Shown here in pieces: positions 24,510 through 35,400 of a stretch of 64,000 nt of DNA. How positions within the stretch are numbered: the first letter of the stretch is position 1; each line of letters begins with the position of its first letter. Source of the stretch: Aplectana chamaeleonis (taxonomy: Eukaryota; Nematoda; Chromadorea; Rhabditida; Cosmocercidae); the NCBI GenBank assembly GCA_029168955.1, contig JAPDOI010000145.1:868001-932000 (forward strand), given 5' to 3'. The notes below the pieces were generated by a model. The model saw only the letters and a program-made list of their open reading frames with translations. It was not told the DNA's origin and searched no databases. The translations under genes and the position numbers were made by a program.

Positions 24510-24663
24510 TCTATAAAACGTCGTATTTCACATCATTCAAGGCGCGAGCGGCGCGCGCGACTCCGGGGCCTTCGTCTGCCCTTCGCTCTCTCACTGCCTC
24601 TAACCTTTGCTTCGCACCAGCTTGCGTAGGAACCATGTGAATTTCGCTGTTTTATAGCCTGTA
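24510..24663 (+). mobile_element. Short non-autonomous element, family G, copy 1
   Basis: Bounded by CCTCTATAAAACGTCG on the left and the inverse of CAGGCTATAAAACAGCG on the right. Collinear in the same orientation with 53296-53449, sharing GCGCGCGACTC, 'TTCGCTCTCTCACTG' and GCGTAGGAACCA. About 154 bp, no coding capacity. The TATAAAACG ends resemble hAT-type non-autonomous elements; that is inference. Confidence 0.68.
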
Positions 24664-25472
24664 CATGTATGTAGTGATCGCGACGTCGAGCTGAGTAAGA
24701 CACGGCTCTTAGGATTTGGTCGAAAGGCGTGCGGGGACGCGCTTTCGCTCTTTTTTCTAGAGTTAGTGTTCACGATGAATCTCGTTTTTCTGTTTTTAGT
24801 ATGAAACACTACGCTGTCAGATGCTGGAGAAGATAGGATTGAAAGAAGCAGCAAAAGTGGGCCAGAAATCGATACAAACGGCCGCGAAGTGAAGGTTTCG
24901 TTAGCCCAGTATGCTTGCTTAGTCTGCTTCGCCCCCGCTCTGACGAGCTTGTGGCGCCGCGGACGCTTTCGATCGCCAAGCAACTTCTCCACGTTCAGCC
25001 TTATGGAATCGCGCACATTTCGTGATTGGCGCGCTCTTGCGGAAACTAGCAGGACGCTCAGGTAAAACTAGTTGTCCAGAATCGCACGAATAGTTGTTGA
25101 GAATCGGTCGACAATCGAGAAGTTGTCCAGAAAGTTTATAGAAGTTGTCGAGAATTCTGAGATTTGCAGTATTTGTCGAGAATTGCGGCCGAAAGTTTGT
25201 TCAGAATTTCAGAGAGAGTTGCCGAGAATCCGGGGGAACGAGTGTTTGCCGAGAATTCGGATAGATTTCTCAACACCTCCTTCCGAAATTGAGAATATGT
25301 TTCGAATATGTCGAAAAGTTCCCAAGAATTCAGGTCATCACTTCAGAACCCCCTTTACACCACTTTCTTCAATTATCGCGACTGCGGTTTTTGTTCTTTT
25401 CTTTTCATGTAGGCCCTCTGTGGTTTTTTTCTTTTTTTCTCGATTCTTCTAGCTGCTTATCAATTATAATAT

Positions 25473-25773
25473 ATAGTCTACAGCAACGTTAGTAGGACCT
25501 GGTGAGGTTGCGGACTCGTCCTAACATACGGTAGTTTGTTAGTGGTATCACTCATTTTTTTCTGAACAGCTTTGATAGATCGGTGAGTCTCTGTGTTCAC
25601 CGATAAGACTACATCTGTGGAAGCAATGAAAACAGGTGAAAATGTGAGAGCGGAAGCCGAAACTCACCGACCATTTTAGTTGTTTCGAATAAATGAGTGA
25701 TAACACTATCAAGCTACAGTACGTTAAGAAGAATCCGCAACCTCACCAGGTCCTACTTCCATTGCTGTAGACT
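25473..25773. mobile_element. MITE (GTTGCGGACT type 2)
   Basis: About 45-bp inverted repeats beginning TATAGTCTACAGCAA, with shared 'GTAGGACCTGGTGAGG' and GTTGCGGA. The target was probably TA, because the end bases TATA overlap it. Arm sequence inside the ends is shared with the MITE at 15894-16130. The element lies inside the CTCAG-family foldback, so it is younger than that. Confidence 0.82.
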
Positions 25774-26098
25774 ATATTTCACCGACTTCTTGCACATCAA
25801 ACTCGCTTCTTTTTTAAAATTTCATCTTCTCAAAATAGCGAACATACCAAAACATGGGATTTTCTAGTTAAAGAATTTTGAAAGTTTACGAGCTTACAAG
25901 TACTGATATTTTTTCCATGATCGGTAGTTGCAGCAGTCGGATTTAAATTATAATATTCAAGAAGTCACCCAAGAAGTATCAGAACAACGTTTGAAATTAA
26001 GATAGTTAATTCTAATAAATCTCGAATGATTCAGTTCTGACCGAAATTTGCAACTCTAAACCTTGAAATGGTTGTTTATCATTACATTAATGTACAAT

Positions 26099-26179
26099 AT
26101 GTGGACTTCCGGCGGGTCCACACCTGAAGCCAGCGGTTTGGCCGCTGGCTCCAGGTGTGGACCTGCTGAAAGTCCACAT
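26099..26179. repeat. Long near-perfect hairpin (81 bases)
   Basis: Arms of 38 bases pair almost completely: ATGTGGACTTCC...CCAGCGG with CCGCTGGCTCC...AGTCCACAT, around a 5-base TTTGG loop. A one-base bulge and a few mismatches occur in the stem. The size is that of a microRNA precursor, but it could equally be a tiny foldback transposon. It lies in the interior of the array-ended foldback element. Confidence 0.75.
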
Positions 26180-26214
26180 TTTGCAAAGTATGGGTCACGA
26201 GAGTAGGATATTTG

Positions 26215-26372
26215 AGGATAGGGGCTCTCTACATACAAAGGGAGGAGTTGAACCGTTTTTTCAGTTCGGCATGTCACGCGACTCAATGCAAGCGAAGTGG
26301 TCCCGAGTGGAATAAGGGCCGCGAAACGCGAGACAACACCTCCCTCGGTGTGTAGAGAGCCCCTGTCCCGGA
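26215..26372. repeat. Small foldback with flanking direct motif
   Basis: 'GGGGCTCTCTACA' with GGGAGGAG near 26220-26250 is inverted at 26338-26370 (CTCCCTCGGTGTG, TAGAGAGCCCC). The motif GAGAGTAGGATATTTGAG occurs just before it at about 26199-26216 and again at about 26518-26535, so the surrounding 300 bp are partly duplicated. Confidence 0.6.
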
Positions 26373-27228
26373 TTTTTGAGTTTATCGGGGTCTATTTACC
26401 TTCCATACAAACTTCCACCACCTAAGATGACCGCTGAACCCCGCTACAGAATAATGGTTCACACCTTTCTCAGGAGAAGTACAGCCGGAAGTCGACAATT
26501 TTGAAAACTAGGAGCCACGAGAGTAGGATATTTGAGTCCAGCGTGGTCAATTTACTCTCTACTCAAACTTTCACCGTCTTAGAGTATTTCCGAAGACCAC
26601 TACACTGATGGCGCACTGGTGCTGGGCAAGGCCAATAGCGGCCCATGTTGAACGATTTTGTAGGCCCACAGCATATACGATGCACAGTTTGCCTCTGCCG
26701 AACGTCGATAAAGCGAGCGAAGTTGGGAATCCGGCAAACTGAGTGATATGATACCATCTTCGTAAGCTTCGCCGACCGTTGTAATCATCGGTTGAGCAGG
26801 AGCTCCAATTCATGGTTAAGTGCACACAGTAGTACATGTGTAAAAATGCGGGTTAACTGTCGAGAGTCGGGCAAGGAGTTGTCGAGAATTGGTCGAGAAG
26901 TAGCCGGGCATTGTCGAGAATTTGGCGAAAAGTTGTCCAGAATTCTCTAGAGTCTGCGAAAGTTGTCCTGCATTCGTACGCCTGCAGAACAACCTTTCGT
27001 CCGATTCTCGACAACTAGTTTTACGTGAGCGCGTAAGCTCGTTCGCGCACTGAACCTGTACGTACAGTAGCGGTCATAAATCTACTGAGATGGCCTTTTC
27101 GCGGATACTGTTCTTACAAATTCCTCGGCCTAGGCTTAGCAAAACTTGATGAAGCTTCAGTATTTTATAGGGCATCACATACCTTGCTTTACACATACAC
27201 AAGCTTAAGTTTTGCATGTGCAGTTTGT

Positions 27229-27797
27229 GAAGGCATCGTACGCGCAAAAAAACCGTATCTCAATTTTTCATGTTTTTGCGCAGGCGATTCTCTGACACAC
27301 AGGATGAGAGTGGAAGGCCTCACAAAACCATCACCTTTTGCGAAAGAACTCTTTTTAAAACGTCTCGAATTATTCACTTCCCATCCCCTCCGCCAATTTC
27401 GGTGTGTCAGGTGCAATACGTCAATACGTTTTTTTTTCACAAACGTCGGATGTGTTTTTCGCTCTAAACCTATTGAGTGGGTGAATTTCTCTTGCCTTTC
27501 GTTCACCGGAACTTATTCAAAAAAAGGAAGAACTTTCCATTGGGCAAGTTTGGATGTGAGAAATTCCCGAGATAAAAACTTCAAATAATGAATCGTCTGC
27601 GCCTGTGATGGCGCTTCTGTTCCTTGTACAAGTTGGTTGGTGAAAACTGGCGGCGGATCGTCATTTGAACTACTCCAACCTTAGAACCGTATATTTTTAC
27701 GCGCGAAACTTCGCCGACATGGTCTACCGGGCTCATTCACGGAATTGAGCCTGAAAAATGGTAAGTGGTTTTCAGCGCGAACGATACCTTTGAATAT
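27229..27797. mobile_element. Diverged family A element
   Basis: Starts AAGGCATCGTACGCGC and ends with the inverse of AGGTATCGTTCGCGC. The internal order matches family A in inverted orientation: CATGTTTTTGCGCAGG near the left, TGGCGGCGGATCGTCAT, TGGTCTACCGGGCTC and TTGAGCCTGAAAAATG near the right. TTAA borders have decayed. Longer and more diverged than the three family A copies, so an old insertion. Its open frame (27184-27588) is not supported as a gene. Confidence 0.6.
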
Positions 27798-28189
27798 GGA
27801 ATTTATTTGCAAGTTGGTGGTAATACATATTTCGAATGAGGACTAATCCCTCAGAACATGGCTATTACGATTCCAAACCCGTAGCAGTTATTCACTGTTT
27901 GAAGATATTCTGAATCGTTGTATACCGTTGTGAAAAAACAGCTTCTGTCACATTTTTTTCTGAAGACCGGAAATTAAACAGATTATGGCATATTTTTCAA
28001 ATTACTCCTATAAAATCAACCGCTCGAGAACCCATCCAAAATATGTACTTCGACAAAGTACAACTGGTACACATATTTCGCCCTTTTTCGTCAATGTCAA
28101 AGAGAAATACTTACGCGAGATTCTACCAGCTTCAACCTGAGGGCGAATCGTGTCTATAAATTGATGTATTCGGGTTGTTACATCGCAGA

Positions 28190-28630
28190 ACCGCGATGAA
28201 CCGAGCCCGGAACTATCGCGGGACGGTCGCGAGATCCTGCCAGTCTCCACCCCTGATCGTACCGCATCCATGCCCTCTCGATGTTTCACCCGAGCGAGTG
28301 TTCCCTATTAGGCCAGCACGACGCTTTAAGGTATTGCTCTTGCCGTATTCCGTGAGGCTTTACAAATCTGCACATCATGAGAGCGCGGGACCGGGGGGGG
28401 GGGGAACGATCACGGTACCATCGCGGATCGCGAGTGCACCACGGTACTAGCGCGGTAAACTTGGTAACGATCGCGGTACCATCACGGTACGAGAACGAGA
28501 ATGCCAACGGATGAGTCAATTGGGTAACTATCGCGGAACGAACGCGGATCGCGGGACTAGGGGGAGACGAACACGGTACTATCGCAGATCACGGGAGCTT
28601 CACGGTACTAGCGCGAAAGGTTCTCTCAGA
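28190..28630. repeat. CGCGG/GGTAC-rich degenerate array
   Basis: Short units such as AACTATCGCGG, GGTACCATCGCGG and CGGTACTAGCGCG recur many times, mostly 25-40 bases apart, around a G-run at about 28392-28404. The unit CGGTACTATCGCGG also occurs inside the foldback element at about 23180-23195. No coding signal. Confidence 0.6.
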
Positions 28631-28754
28631 GTACTGTATGTTAGAAAGCGCCATTTTAGCTTTGTAATGATCCTAGCGATTAGAGCTACCAAATGATTCA
28701 GCCTTTGTTGAGGTAACCTAGAGAAGCAAAGATGTTTGGTAATCATTCAGATCT

Positions 28755-29036
28755 TTATATACAGTAGAAACAGGGATACACAGATACATAGAGGCGGCCG
28801 CACTACCTCTTCGCCGCAGTGCCATAGAACTGGGTGATTGCAACACTTCTTTGGCTCCCAATTAAATCCCAAGAACGGCTATACTATTGGGTAGCCCTTA
28901 ATGTCAGGAGCATAAATATCACCATAATTCTGCTCAAAAATGAGTTTGAAGCGGGTCATCAAAAAATGGCGAAAACGACTCGAAAACGCGTCCTCGCGCG
29001 CATTCTGACCAAACCCTACAAGCGGTATGGTACTGT
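28755..29036. mobile_element. Family E repeat, copy 2
   Basis: Collinear with 19480-19740: ACAGTAGAAACAGGGA, CTGGGTGATTGC, CAGGAGCATAAATATCACC, AATGAGTTTGAAGCGGGT and CTGACCAAACCCTACAAGCG. No coding capacity. The left inverted end seen in copy 1 is not evident here. Confidence 0.6.
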
Positions 29037-29529
29037 TGGCAGTAATGAAACGTTGGTGAATCCGTTCTCTCATTGAAAATCGTTGAATTCTGGAAGAGGG
29101 GGGGGCGATCTGTGCAAATTAGCGCGCCGCCATCACCACCTACCTCCTCTCCCGTCCTTCTGAATCTTTATCGGCCACTAGTAAGCTTTCTTCTAATGTT
29201 AAACATCATCGATTTTTTCTAAGCATTGGGTCTTTTTTCCCGGTGATTGAATCACTTTGGCGTCTTTAGATGTGTAAGGCAAATAGAGTTTTCGCGGAGT
29301 GACGCGATGGTACATTCCACTAGGGATGCAACTGTGGAAAGCCCGCAGAAGCGGGGCGAATACGCGCATTTGGGTGTGTACGCAATTGTGTAAATACAAA
29401 CATTGTTTCCTTTACAAATAGTATGTAGTTGTGCCAACTAAAAACAATGAAAAAGACGCAACAATCTGATCGCTTCCGCCTGAAGTCAGTCGCGTTGCGC
29501 TGCACCGCAGGGCGACGCAAGTGGCGCTG

Positions 29530-31690
29530 CGCAAAGGCCTGTTGGGCGCAGGGCTGGGCACACGTCCCGGCATGGCGATTCTGAATATGCACCCCCCTTA
29601 GCTCGGTATTTTTTAGGCACCCCTTATGGTAAATCGAAATCGGCTGTTTTCCGAATAGTTGGACAGATCTTGACTTCCTGATTTTGAAAAAACAAGAATA
29701 AAAAAAAAGCACTGAATAGAGAAAATTCTGAAAATGGCAACAGAAAGGGTAGTGTAATTTCTGAACTTCAAAACAACCCCATGAGGAAAATTTGTTAGTA
29801 AGACGGTAAGTTATGACAGAAGATAAAACATTTTTCAATACAAAACAATTGAACAATTACCAACAACAGAACTACTACTATTGTTATAATTAATGTTTCC
29901 TGTCGAATGTTTTCATAAACCTATGAAGGATTAGTTAATCTGTGTTTGATTGTTCTGATGTGGAAACCAGAACTATTTTGTGTTGTGGAACAATGTTAGG
30001 ATTCATGTGATTCGTAGGGAGTAGAAAACCCGAGTTTTACCCTTCTAGAATGCCGCTATCTCTCTAAAAATTCGGCTTGCCGTGCGATACGGTGTTTGTA
30101 CGCAGCCACACAGCGCACACGGGAATGGACGCGCACACAGTATTAATAAAAAATGTAATTTATTACATAACGGAAAGGAGAAAAGGATTGAAACTGAAGG
30201 AAATGGAAGACGGTAAAGGTAGTCTATTCTGGATGTACCCACTTTAGAAATTTAATGTAAATAAACAAAGTTAGAGCGGGTGTAAATATTTAGCCGTGAT
30301 GAGGTTCATTCAAACGAACCTAGTTGATCAAAACTAGCATTAAACTGAGAGCAAAGGACATTGTGAGAAAGAGGAGAATCTGGCAAACATATTAGCATCA
30401 ATGGGACTGGTTTTAATGTGATTTAGGGACCTTAAATCTCGTCCCGGTTTTACCCCGAAAACCGGGACAAAACCGGGACAAAACCGGGACGAGTTTTAAG
30501 GTCCTTAAATCACATTGAATATCAAATCTATTGCTATTATACTGTTTGCCGAATTCTCCTCTTGCTCGCAATGCTCTTAGTTCTCATGTTTATTGGTGTT
30601 TTTAATCAACTAGATTCATTTGAATGAACCTTATCAAGTCCAAAAAATTCACTCCGCTCCAACTTAGTTTGTTTACATTAAATTTCTATAATGGATACAT
30701 CGAAAGTATCCTATTTCTGCCTTCTTCCATTTACTCCAGTTTCAATCATTTTCTTTACCCCGTTCTGTAATAAAATACATTTTTTAATTAATATTGCGTG
30801 AGCGTCCACTCCAGTGCGCGTTGTGTAGCTGCGGACAAACACCATATCGCACGGCTAGCCTAGTCTATAAGACATTGCGGCATTCAAGGTGGATAAAACT
30901 CGGGTTTTTATGTACAGGGTATTCTCAATGAGGAGGACACGGTCATTCGCTTCTTTCATAGTAACTTGCAGTCTTCAATTTTTACAGCTGGCTCTCTTCA
31001 TAAGTCACATTCTCATGAATAAAAATCTATTGACTAGTTGTGATGCTGACTGTGCTATCTGCACCTTTAAACTGTCGAAATAAATCCTAGCCTGCTCGGA
31101 TGAGTTCGGGCGAAGTAAGCAGCGGAGCGGTTGGTCAGGGCAAAATATAACAGTGATAAGAAGATTTTGGCATAATAAACCCGATAAGCCTTGCTTCGAC
31201 CGGCTCAAAATGAGCGACCTAGGCTATACATCAGTTCGCTAATCTTTTTTTTGAACTTGAATCATAGTTTCCCTGTCTTAGTATGTTTGCCTCGAATCGG
31301 TATCCACCCGCGTAATCAATGAACGTTGCACCAAAGAAACATGACACCACATCAATCCTTACTTGCTACAAGATAACGGAGTAGGGTTCACTCCTTCATC
31401 GAAACAAACTTCGACAGCAACTATGAATTATGGTGAACACAACCTGCATCTCTATCAATAATTTGAATTCTTTTAGTGTTCGACTCAAAAATCGGGGAGG
31501 AAGATATGACAAATCAGAATAATAGTGGGTATTATTTTTTCCTGAAATTCGACAGAACATGCACTTCGTTCTTTTTTTTGTGTGTTCGGTTTAGGCACCC
31601 CCCCCCCTTTGCCCTCTCTGCAACGTCTAATATGCACCCCTCTAAGGTTAACCGGGACGCGTGCCCAGCCCTGGTTGGGCGTCCTTCTGG
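29530..31690. repeat. Outer inverted pair around the 30-31 kb palindrome
   Basis: About 29535-29625 (GCAGGGCTGGGCACACGTCC, TATGCACCCC, AGGCACCCC) is inverted at about 31590-31680 (AGGCACCCC, TATGCACCCC, CGGGACGCGTGCCCAGCCC). The pair encloses the larger palindrome 30027-30908 slightly off centre. Either the palindrome inserted into an older foldback, or the pair are ends of one large element. The sequence between is not otherwise matched. Confidence 0.5.
30027..30908. mobile_element. 880-bp palindrome (long foldback element)
   Basis: Two arms of about 420 bp are inverted copies throughout: AAAACCCGAGTTTTA at the outer ends, GCCGTGCGATAYGGTGTTTG, GTTCATTCRAAYGAACC, GAGGAGAATYYGGCAAAC, and TTAAGGTCCTTAAATC-like sequence by the loop. 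The centre, near 30455-30480, is made of repeated AAAACCGGGAC units. The arms differ by scattered substitutions and small indels. No coding capacity. Ends were placed where arm similarity stops. Confidence 0.82.
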
Positions 31691-31699
31691 ATACATCGC

Positions 31700-32570
31700 G
31701 TCTCTTCGTTGTGGACGCATAGGCGAAACTTCGTTTAATCGGTAGGTTGGCCGATTACGCCACGGATCGTGCTTCCAACGATGAGCGACGCAACGCATTT
31801 TTTCTATCAACGTCATCCGAAAATCAAAATGCATTGTCGCTTTCCCTGATCGCCGTAAGCGTTGCCCGAGCTACACTATCGCGTCGGGCCGCAAAATTAC
31901 TCTGAACGCCGCCCAAGTTCACGGTTCCTACGCGTTGCTAAAGGCCTGCACAGTGCAGCAGCTTAATTCGGAGCGAGTCAATTGATTGCAACTGCGGTGA
32001 AATGATGGAGAGAATAAATTCACCCGGAAAGAAGCTGGAAAGATGAAATACTGCCATTCAACCACACGCCTAATGTCCTTGTCGGACGCTATTTCCGTTT
32101 TGCAATTACGTTCGGCCGCTATAGTAGCACAGAGCTCGAAGATTATCGGGACATCACGCTCTCAGAAGGATTATCTTTGAGCAGCGTGCTGCAACAGCGG
32201 TTGTCCGCAAATGCGGACCAGAATCCAGCTTCAATAAAGACAATATGTTGTTCGATCACCTAAAATCGACGAGAAAGTTTGCAGCAAATGAGATTGTTTA
32301 TACAAAAGCAAAATTCGTTGGCAAACCGCTTGCTGATTTCAGGAGTGTTTTCTTCTCTGGAAGTGTTTCACAGCGGATGGTTTTCGAGGAGCAACTTTAT
32401 AATTCAGTATGAAGCATTACTGAATAGTAGGCCACGTCTGATTATTCCTCTCCAAAACCTTCTTTAGTTCGATGACCGAAAATCAAAAACTGAACAATGC
32501 ACTTGAATTAACACGAGGTTTTCATTAGCTCTAAATATAACTTGTTTGAGTCTTCATGTTCTTGCACAGA
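31700..32570. other. No gene recognised
   Basis: No coding motifs, tandem array or inverted repeat that I could support. Composition is moderately AT-rich with a GC-richer patch at 31740-31950. Confidence 0.35.
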
Positions 32571-32574
32571 CACG

Positions 32575-32925
32575 TTAAAAATGAAGCAGAGAAGGAAATG
32601 CATTGAAAAAGGGGAAATTCAGATATTGAATGGCCCCGGGAACAAGAGGAGGCGTAGGAGTTGGACGTTGTGTTTCCGACTCTTTGACGAGTTTTTCGTC
32701 GTTTGTCGTCTCGGCGGTAATCACGGTAACTCGGGCAACGCCCGTGAACTGCCGACAACGAGCCTCCATGGAGCGGCTCGGACAAATCACGAGGAACTCA
32801 CCACGGGGACTACAAACCTGGGAAATATGGGAGCCTTCAAGGATACAAACGACAACTTGGTGATCAAAATGAGACTCTTTCACTGTGGAAGCATTGTTAA
32901 AGGCATCGTACGCGCCGAAAACCAC
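32575..32925 (-). other. Protein-like open stretch, unassigned
   Basis: On the minus strand the frame is open for 116 codons. The middle part reads FLVICPSRSMEARCRQFTGV and then ARVTVITAETTNDEKL, VKESETQRPTPTPPLVPGAI. A possible 3' splice acceptor (ATATTTCCCAG) lies on the minus strand at about 32821-32831, just before VCSPRGEF. The residue mix looks coding, but I recognise no family and see no matching donor. The 5' part overlaps a lone family A end (about 32895-32915). It could be an exon of a host gene, a transposon-captured exon, or chance. Confidence 0.3.
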
Positions 32926-32960
32926 TTACCTATTTTTCGGTTTGATAGATTTTCTGAGCC
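32894..32960. repeat. Lone end of a family A TTAA element
   Basis: GTTAAAGGCATCGTACGCGC marks the TTAA plus the 15-bp terminal repeat of family A, followed by ATTTTTCGG-type sequence, but no internal match and no second end were found within 600 bp. A truncated or recombined copy. Confidence 0.6.
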
Positions 32961-33424
32961 TACCTAAAATCGTAGGGAGGGTCTGTTCGGTTGAAAACGC
33001 TTTATTGTGAAGATAAATGAGGTTGAATGTCTCCAATTTCGTCAAAAGAGGCCGGCCCTCCGTCAGTCATCCGGCACAATTTGCTATCGGCCATCGCATA
33101 AGAAAGTGATCAACAATTGATACAGTACAACTGAGGGGAAGTTGATGGAATTTTCTTTACGATTACGTGAAGATTGACTTTTCCACACACATCGATTAAC
33201 AATTCCTTCTTCACAGACCACTTGAAAGATCCTTGCATATTATAAGCGGCGTGGTGTGTCTGTCCGACTGTCTGGCACGTCCGACCGACGTCTGCTTGAC
33301 CGGTGTTCAGATTTACCGCAAATTTTGACACCTTCAGTCGGAACGCGTTATTGTTTAAACAATACGCAAAGAAAGTCGCGGAAAGTGAGTGGGGGTTCAG
33401 GAAGAGCGCTCACACCATTGCGAT

Positions 33425-33715
33425 CGTGTTGGGACCACCCTAGCCGTTGTATATTGAGTCCTTTGAGCTAACTTTGTTGTTGATCGTGGCGGGACCACCC
33501 TAGCTGTTGCGTATTTAGTCCTTTTAGCTACCTTCGTTATAAATCGACGTGGGACCACGCTAGCCGTTGCATATTGAGTCCTTTGAGCTAACTTCGTTTT
33601 TGATCGTGATGGGACCACCCTAGCCGTTGCATATTGAGTCCTTTGAGCTAACTTCGTTTTTGATCGTGATGGGACCACCCTAGCCGTTGCGTACTTAGTC
33701 CTTTAAGCTACCTTC
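33425..33715. repeat. 60-bp tandem repeat, about five units
   Basis: Units contain GGGACCACCCTAGCCGTTGC, then TATTGAGTCCTTTGAGCTA and a CTTCGTT spacer. Units 4 and 5 are almost identical. The same unit occurs inverted in the opposite arm of the foldback at 35855-35975. On the minus strand the array is open (about 20 residues per unit), which is a by-product of the 60-bp period. Confidence 0.9.
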
Positions 33716-33739
33716 GTTATATTCCTTACATATTACCAG

Positions 33740-33840
33740 TTTCGTCTCACACCGCTTCGCAGTGTTCAACGAAACTGGAACTCGCGCCGCTTCGCGGCGC
33801 TCGCGCATGTAGTCACGCCGCTGCGCGGCGTTCCACCCAT
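33740..33840. repeat. Cluster of short GC hairpins
   Basis: CAGTTTCGT...ACGAAACTG is a hairpin around CCGCTTCGCAGTG. CGCCGCTTCGCGGCG and CGCCGCTGCGCGGCG follow within 70 bases. A similar stem, ACGCCGCTTCGTGGCGT, is at about 43818. These self-complementary units may be structural, or core sites of an element. Confidence 0.6.
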
Positions 33841-34468
33841 TATAAAGACCGGGGCTTTGCTAAAGATCTTAGCAGCTTAGTAGAAGTAAGCGTTTTTTTC
33901 TCGATCATCGCTATCAGAGGTGATATTTCGCCATAATCGACCGCCGCAACTGGTGGTTTGTCAAAATGTAAAGTTTTTAAGTAGTGTCTCGGAGTTTCCC
34001 TGCTTTCTGACAAACTTTCAGGATTGTGTAAAGAAATCAAGCGGAAATGAAAAGTCTTATTCGTTTGCTTCAAAGTCGCCAATCGGCTGTCTTTCTACTT
34101 CATATGGAGATGATAGTTGATGATGCCCTCCCCTCTCCTTATTTACCCTCTGCTACAAATTTCGCAACTTATCTGCTCGATTTCTGTGAAAGCATTTCCT
34201 CCGATGCAGGTAGTTTCAAGAAAGTCATCAGATTCCTCAAGCTACCACACGAAAACATTCTGATATTATACCCACAATCTCACTGATGTTGCGCGCTCGC
34301 TCCTGCAGTTTATGTACCTCGGCCTATGAAAAAGGTTTCCACTCAATTCTCTCAAATCCCTATACTTTTTCAGTAAGTGTGTGCGCAGACTCATTTGATT
34401 TCTAATCATTTCCCGACGTTGTGTGCGCTCCTTTTCAACCCCTATACAACTTCAAGCGGAGACTTTAA

Positions 34469-34927
34469 AGGCATCGTTCGCGCTGCAAATCAATTTTCAT
34501 TTTTCAGGCTCAATTTCATGATTGAGCCCGGTGGACCACACTGGTAAACTTTGGCGCGTCAAAAACGTTGGGCAATGAGGTTGGAAGGCGTCAAAGATGA
34601 AGATCCGCCACCAATTCTCACCAGTCATCTGGCACCTTTTCCTGGAATGTTGGTGCGACCGTAAGACAACATGAAAAATAGTTACGGCACGAACCCCACA
34701 TGCAGAAAAACTCCGAAAATGACAGTGACGAGGCCCCCAAATGCAGAAAAACTTCAAAAAGGATTTTGGCGCGAAATTCAAATTCGTATTTACAATCTGT
34801 TCCGATTGACTTTTTTTTACAAATGAAGATTTTTCATGGGCCCCTTCGACATTTTCGTTCACTAGAGAGGCCAAGTTATGCAAAAACATGAAAAAATAAT
34901 ATACGGTTCTCTGCGCGTACGATGCCT
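34469..34927. mobile_element. TTAA-flanked non-autonomous element, family A, copy 2
   Basis: 459 bp, bounded by TTAA at 34465-34468 and 34928-34931, with ends AGGCATCGTTCGCGC and the inverse of AGGCATCGTACGCGC. Same length as the copy at 46385-46843 and in the opposite orientation. The minus-strand open frame over it is not conserved in the other copies and is not a gene. Confidence 0.9.
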
Positions 34928-34944
34928 TTAAACGCAGGGATCTG

Positions 34945-35400
34945 CACACCCTTCAATGACCCAGTCGCTATCCCGAACGTTGTTCTCGCTCCTCCCTATT
35001 CATCATGCACCTTCCGAAGTGGTGTACTCAGCCTTTTCAAACTCTAGTAACCTTCCTCAACGATTCGCTATTCCTTAACCCCTATGCACCTCCAAAAAAT
35101 AGGATGTGCACTTCCTTCAAGCTCAAAACACTCTCCCAGACGTTGTGCGGGCTCCTCCTAAACCCCTACACACCTTTTCTACTGGTGCAAGCACACCCCT
35201 TCGAACCCCAATCACTTTCATCGACTTTTTGCGCGGTCTTCCTAAACACCTATACACCTTCCTTGATGATGTGCGTACACCCCTTCTAACTCCAGTCACC
35301 TTCATCGACCGTGTGAGCGCTCCTCTTAAACCTCGTAACCGTACTCCCTTCAGCGACACAGCGCGCACCTCCTGAGATCCTACTAACCTTCCGTAAACCT
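34945..35400. repeat. Degenerate array of roughly 45- and 90-bp units
   Basis: Motifs such as CACCTTCC, TGTGCGNRCTCCTYYTAAACC and CCAGTCACTTTCATCGAC recur with a period near 45 or 90 bases. The units are strongly diverged. Pyrimidine-rich on the + strand. The open frames across it are repeat artefacts. Confidence 0.6.

Larger units (their letters stand above)
25057..27029. mobile_element. Array-ended foldback element, CTCAG family, copy 2
   Basis: Left end CTCAGGTAAAACTAGTTGTC; the right end is the inverse of CTCACGTAAAACTAGTTGTC. Behind each end are degenerate GTTGTCGAGAAT-type repeats (25067-25350 and, inverted, 26860-27020), as in copy 1. Flanks are CG on both sides rather than TA. The interior is unrelated to copy 1: it holds a MITE (25473-25773), a hairpin (26099-26179) and a small foldback (26215-26372). 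No transposase gene is visible. Confidence 0.75.

Noticed and set aside
33397..33678. Repetitive protein VVPSRSKTKLAQRTQYATAR on the minus strand
   Set aside because: Produced by the 60-bp tandem repeat. The same unit in the other arm is not in a conserved frame.
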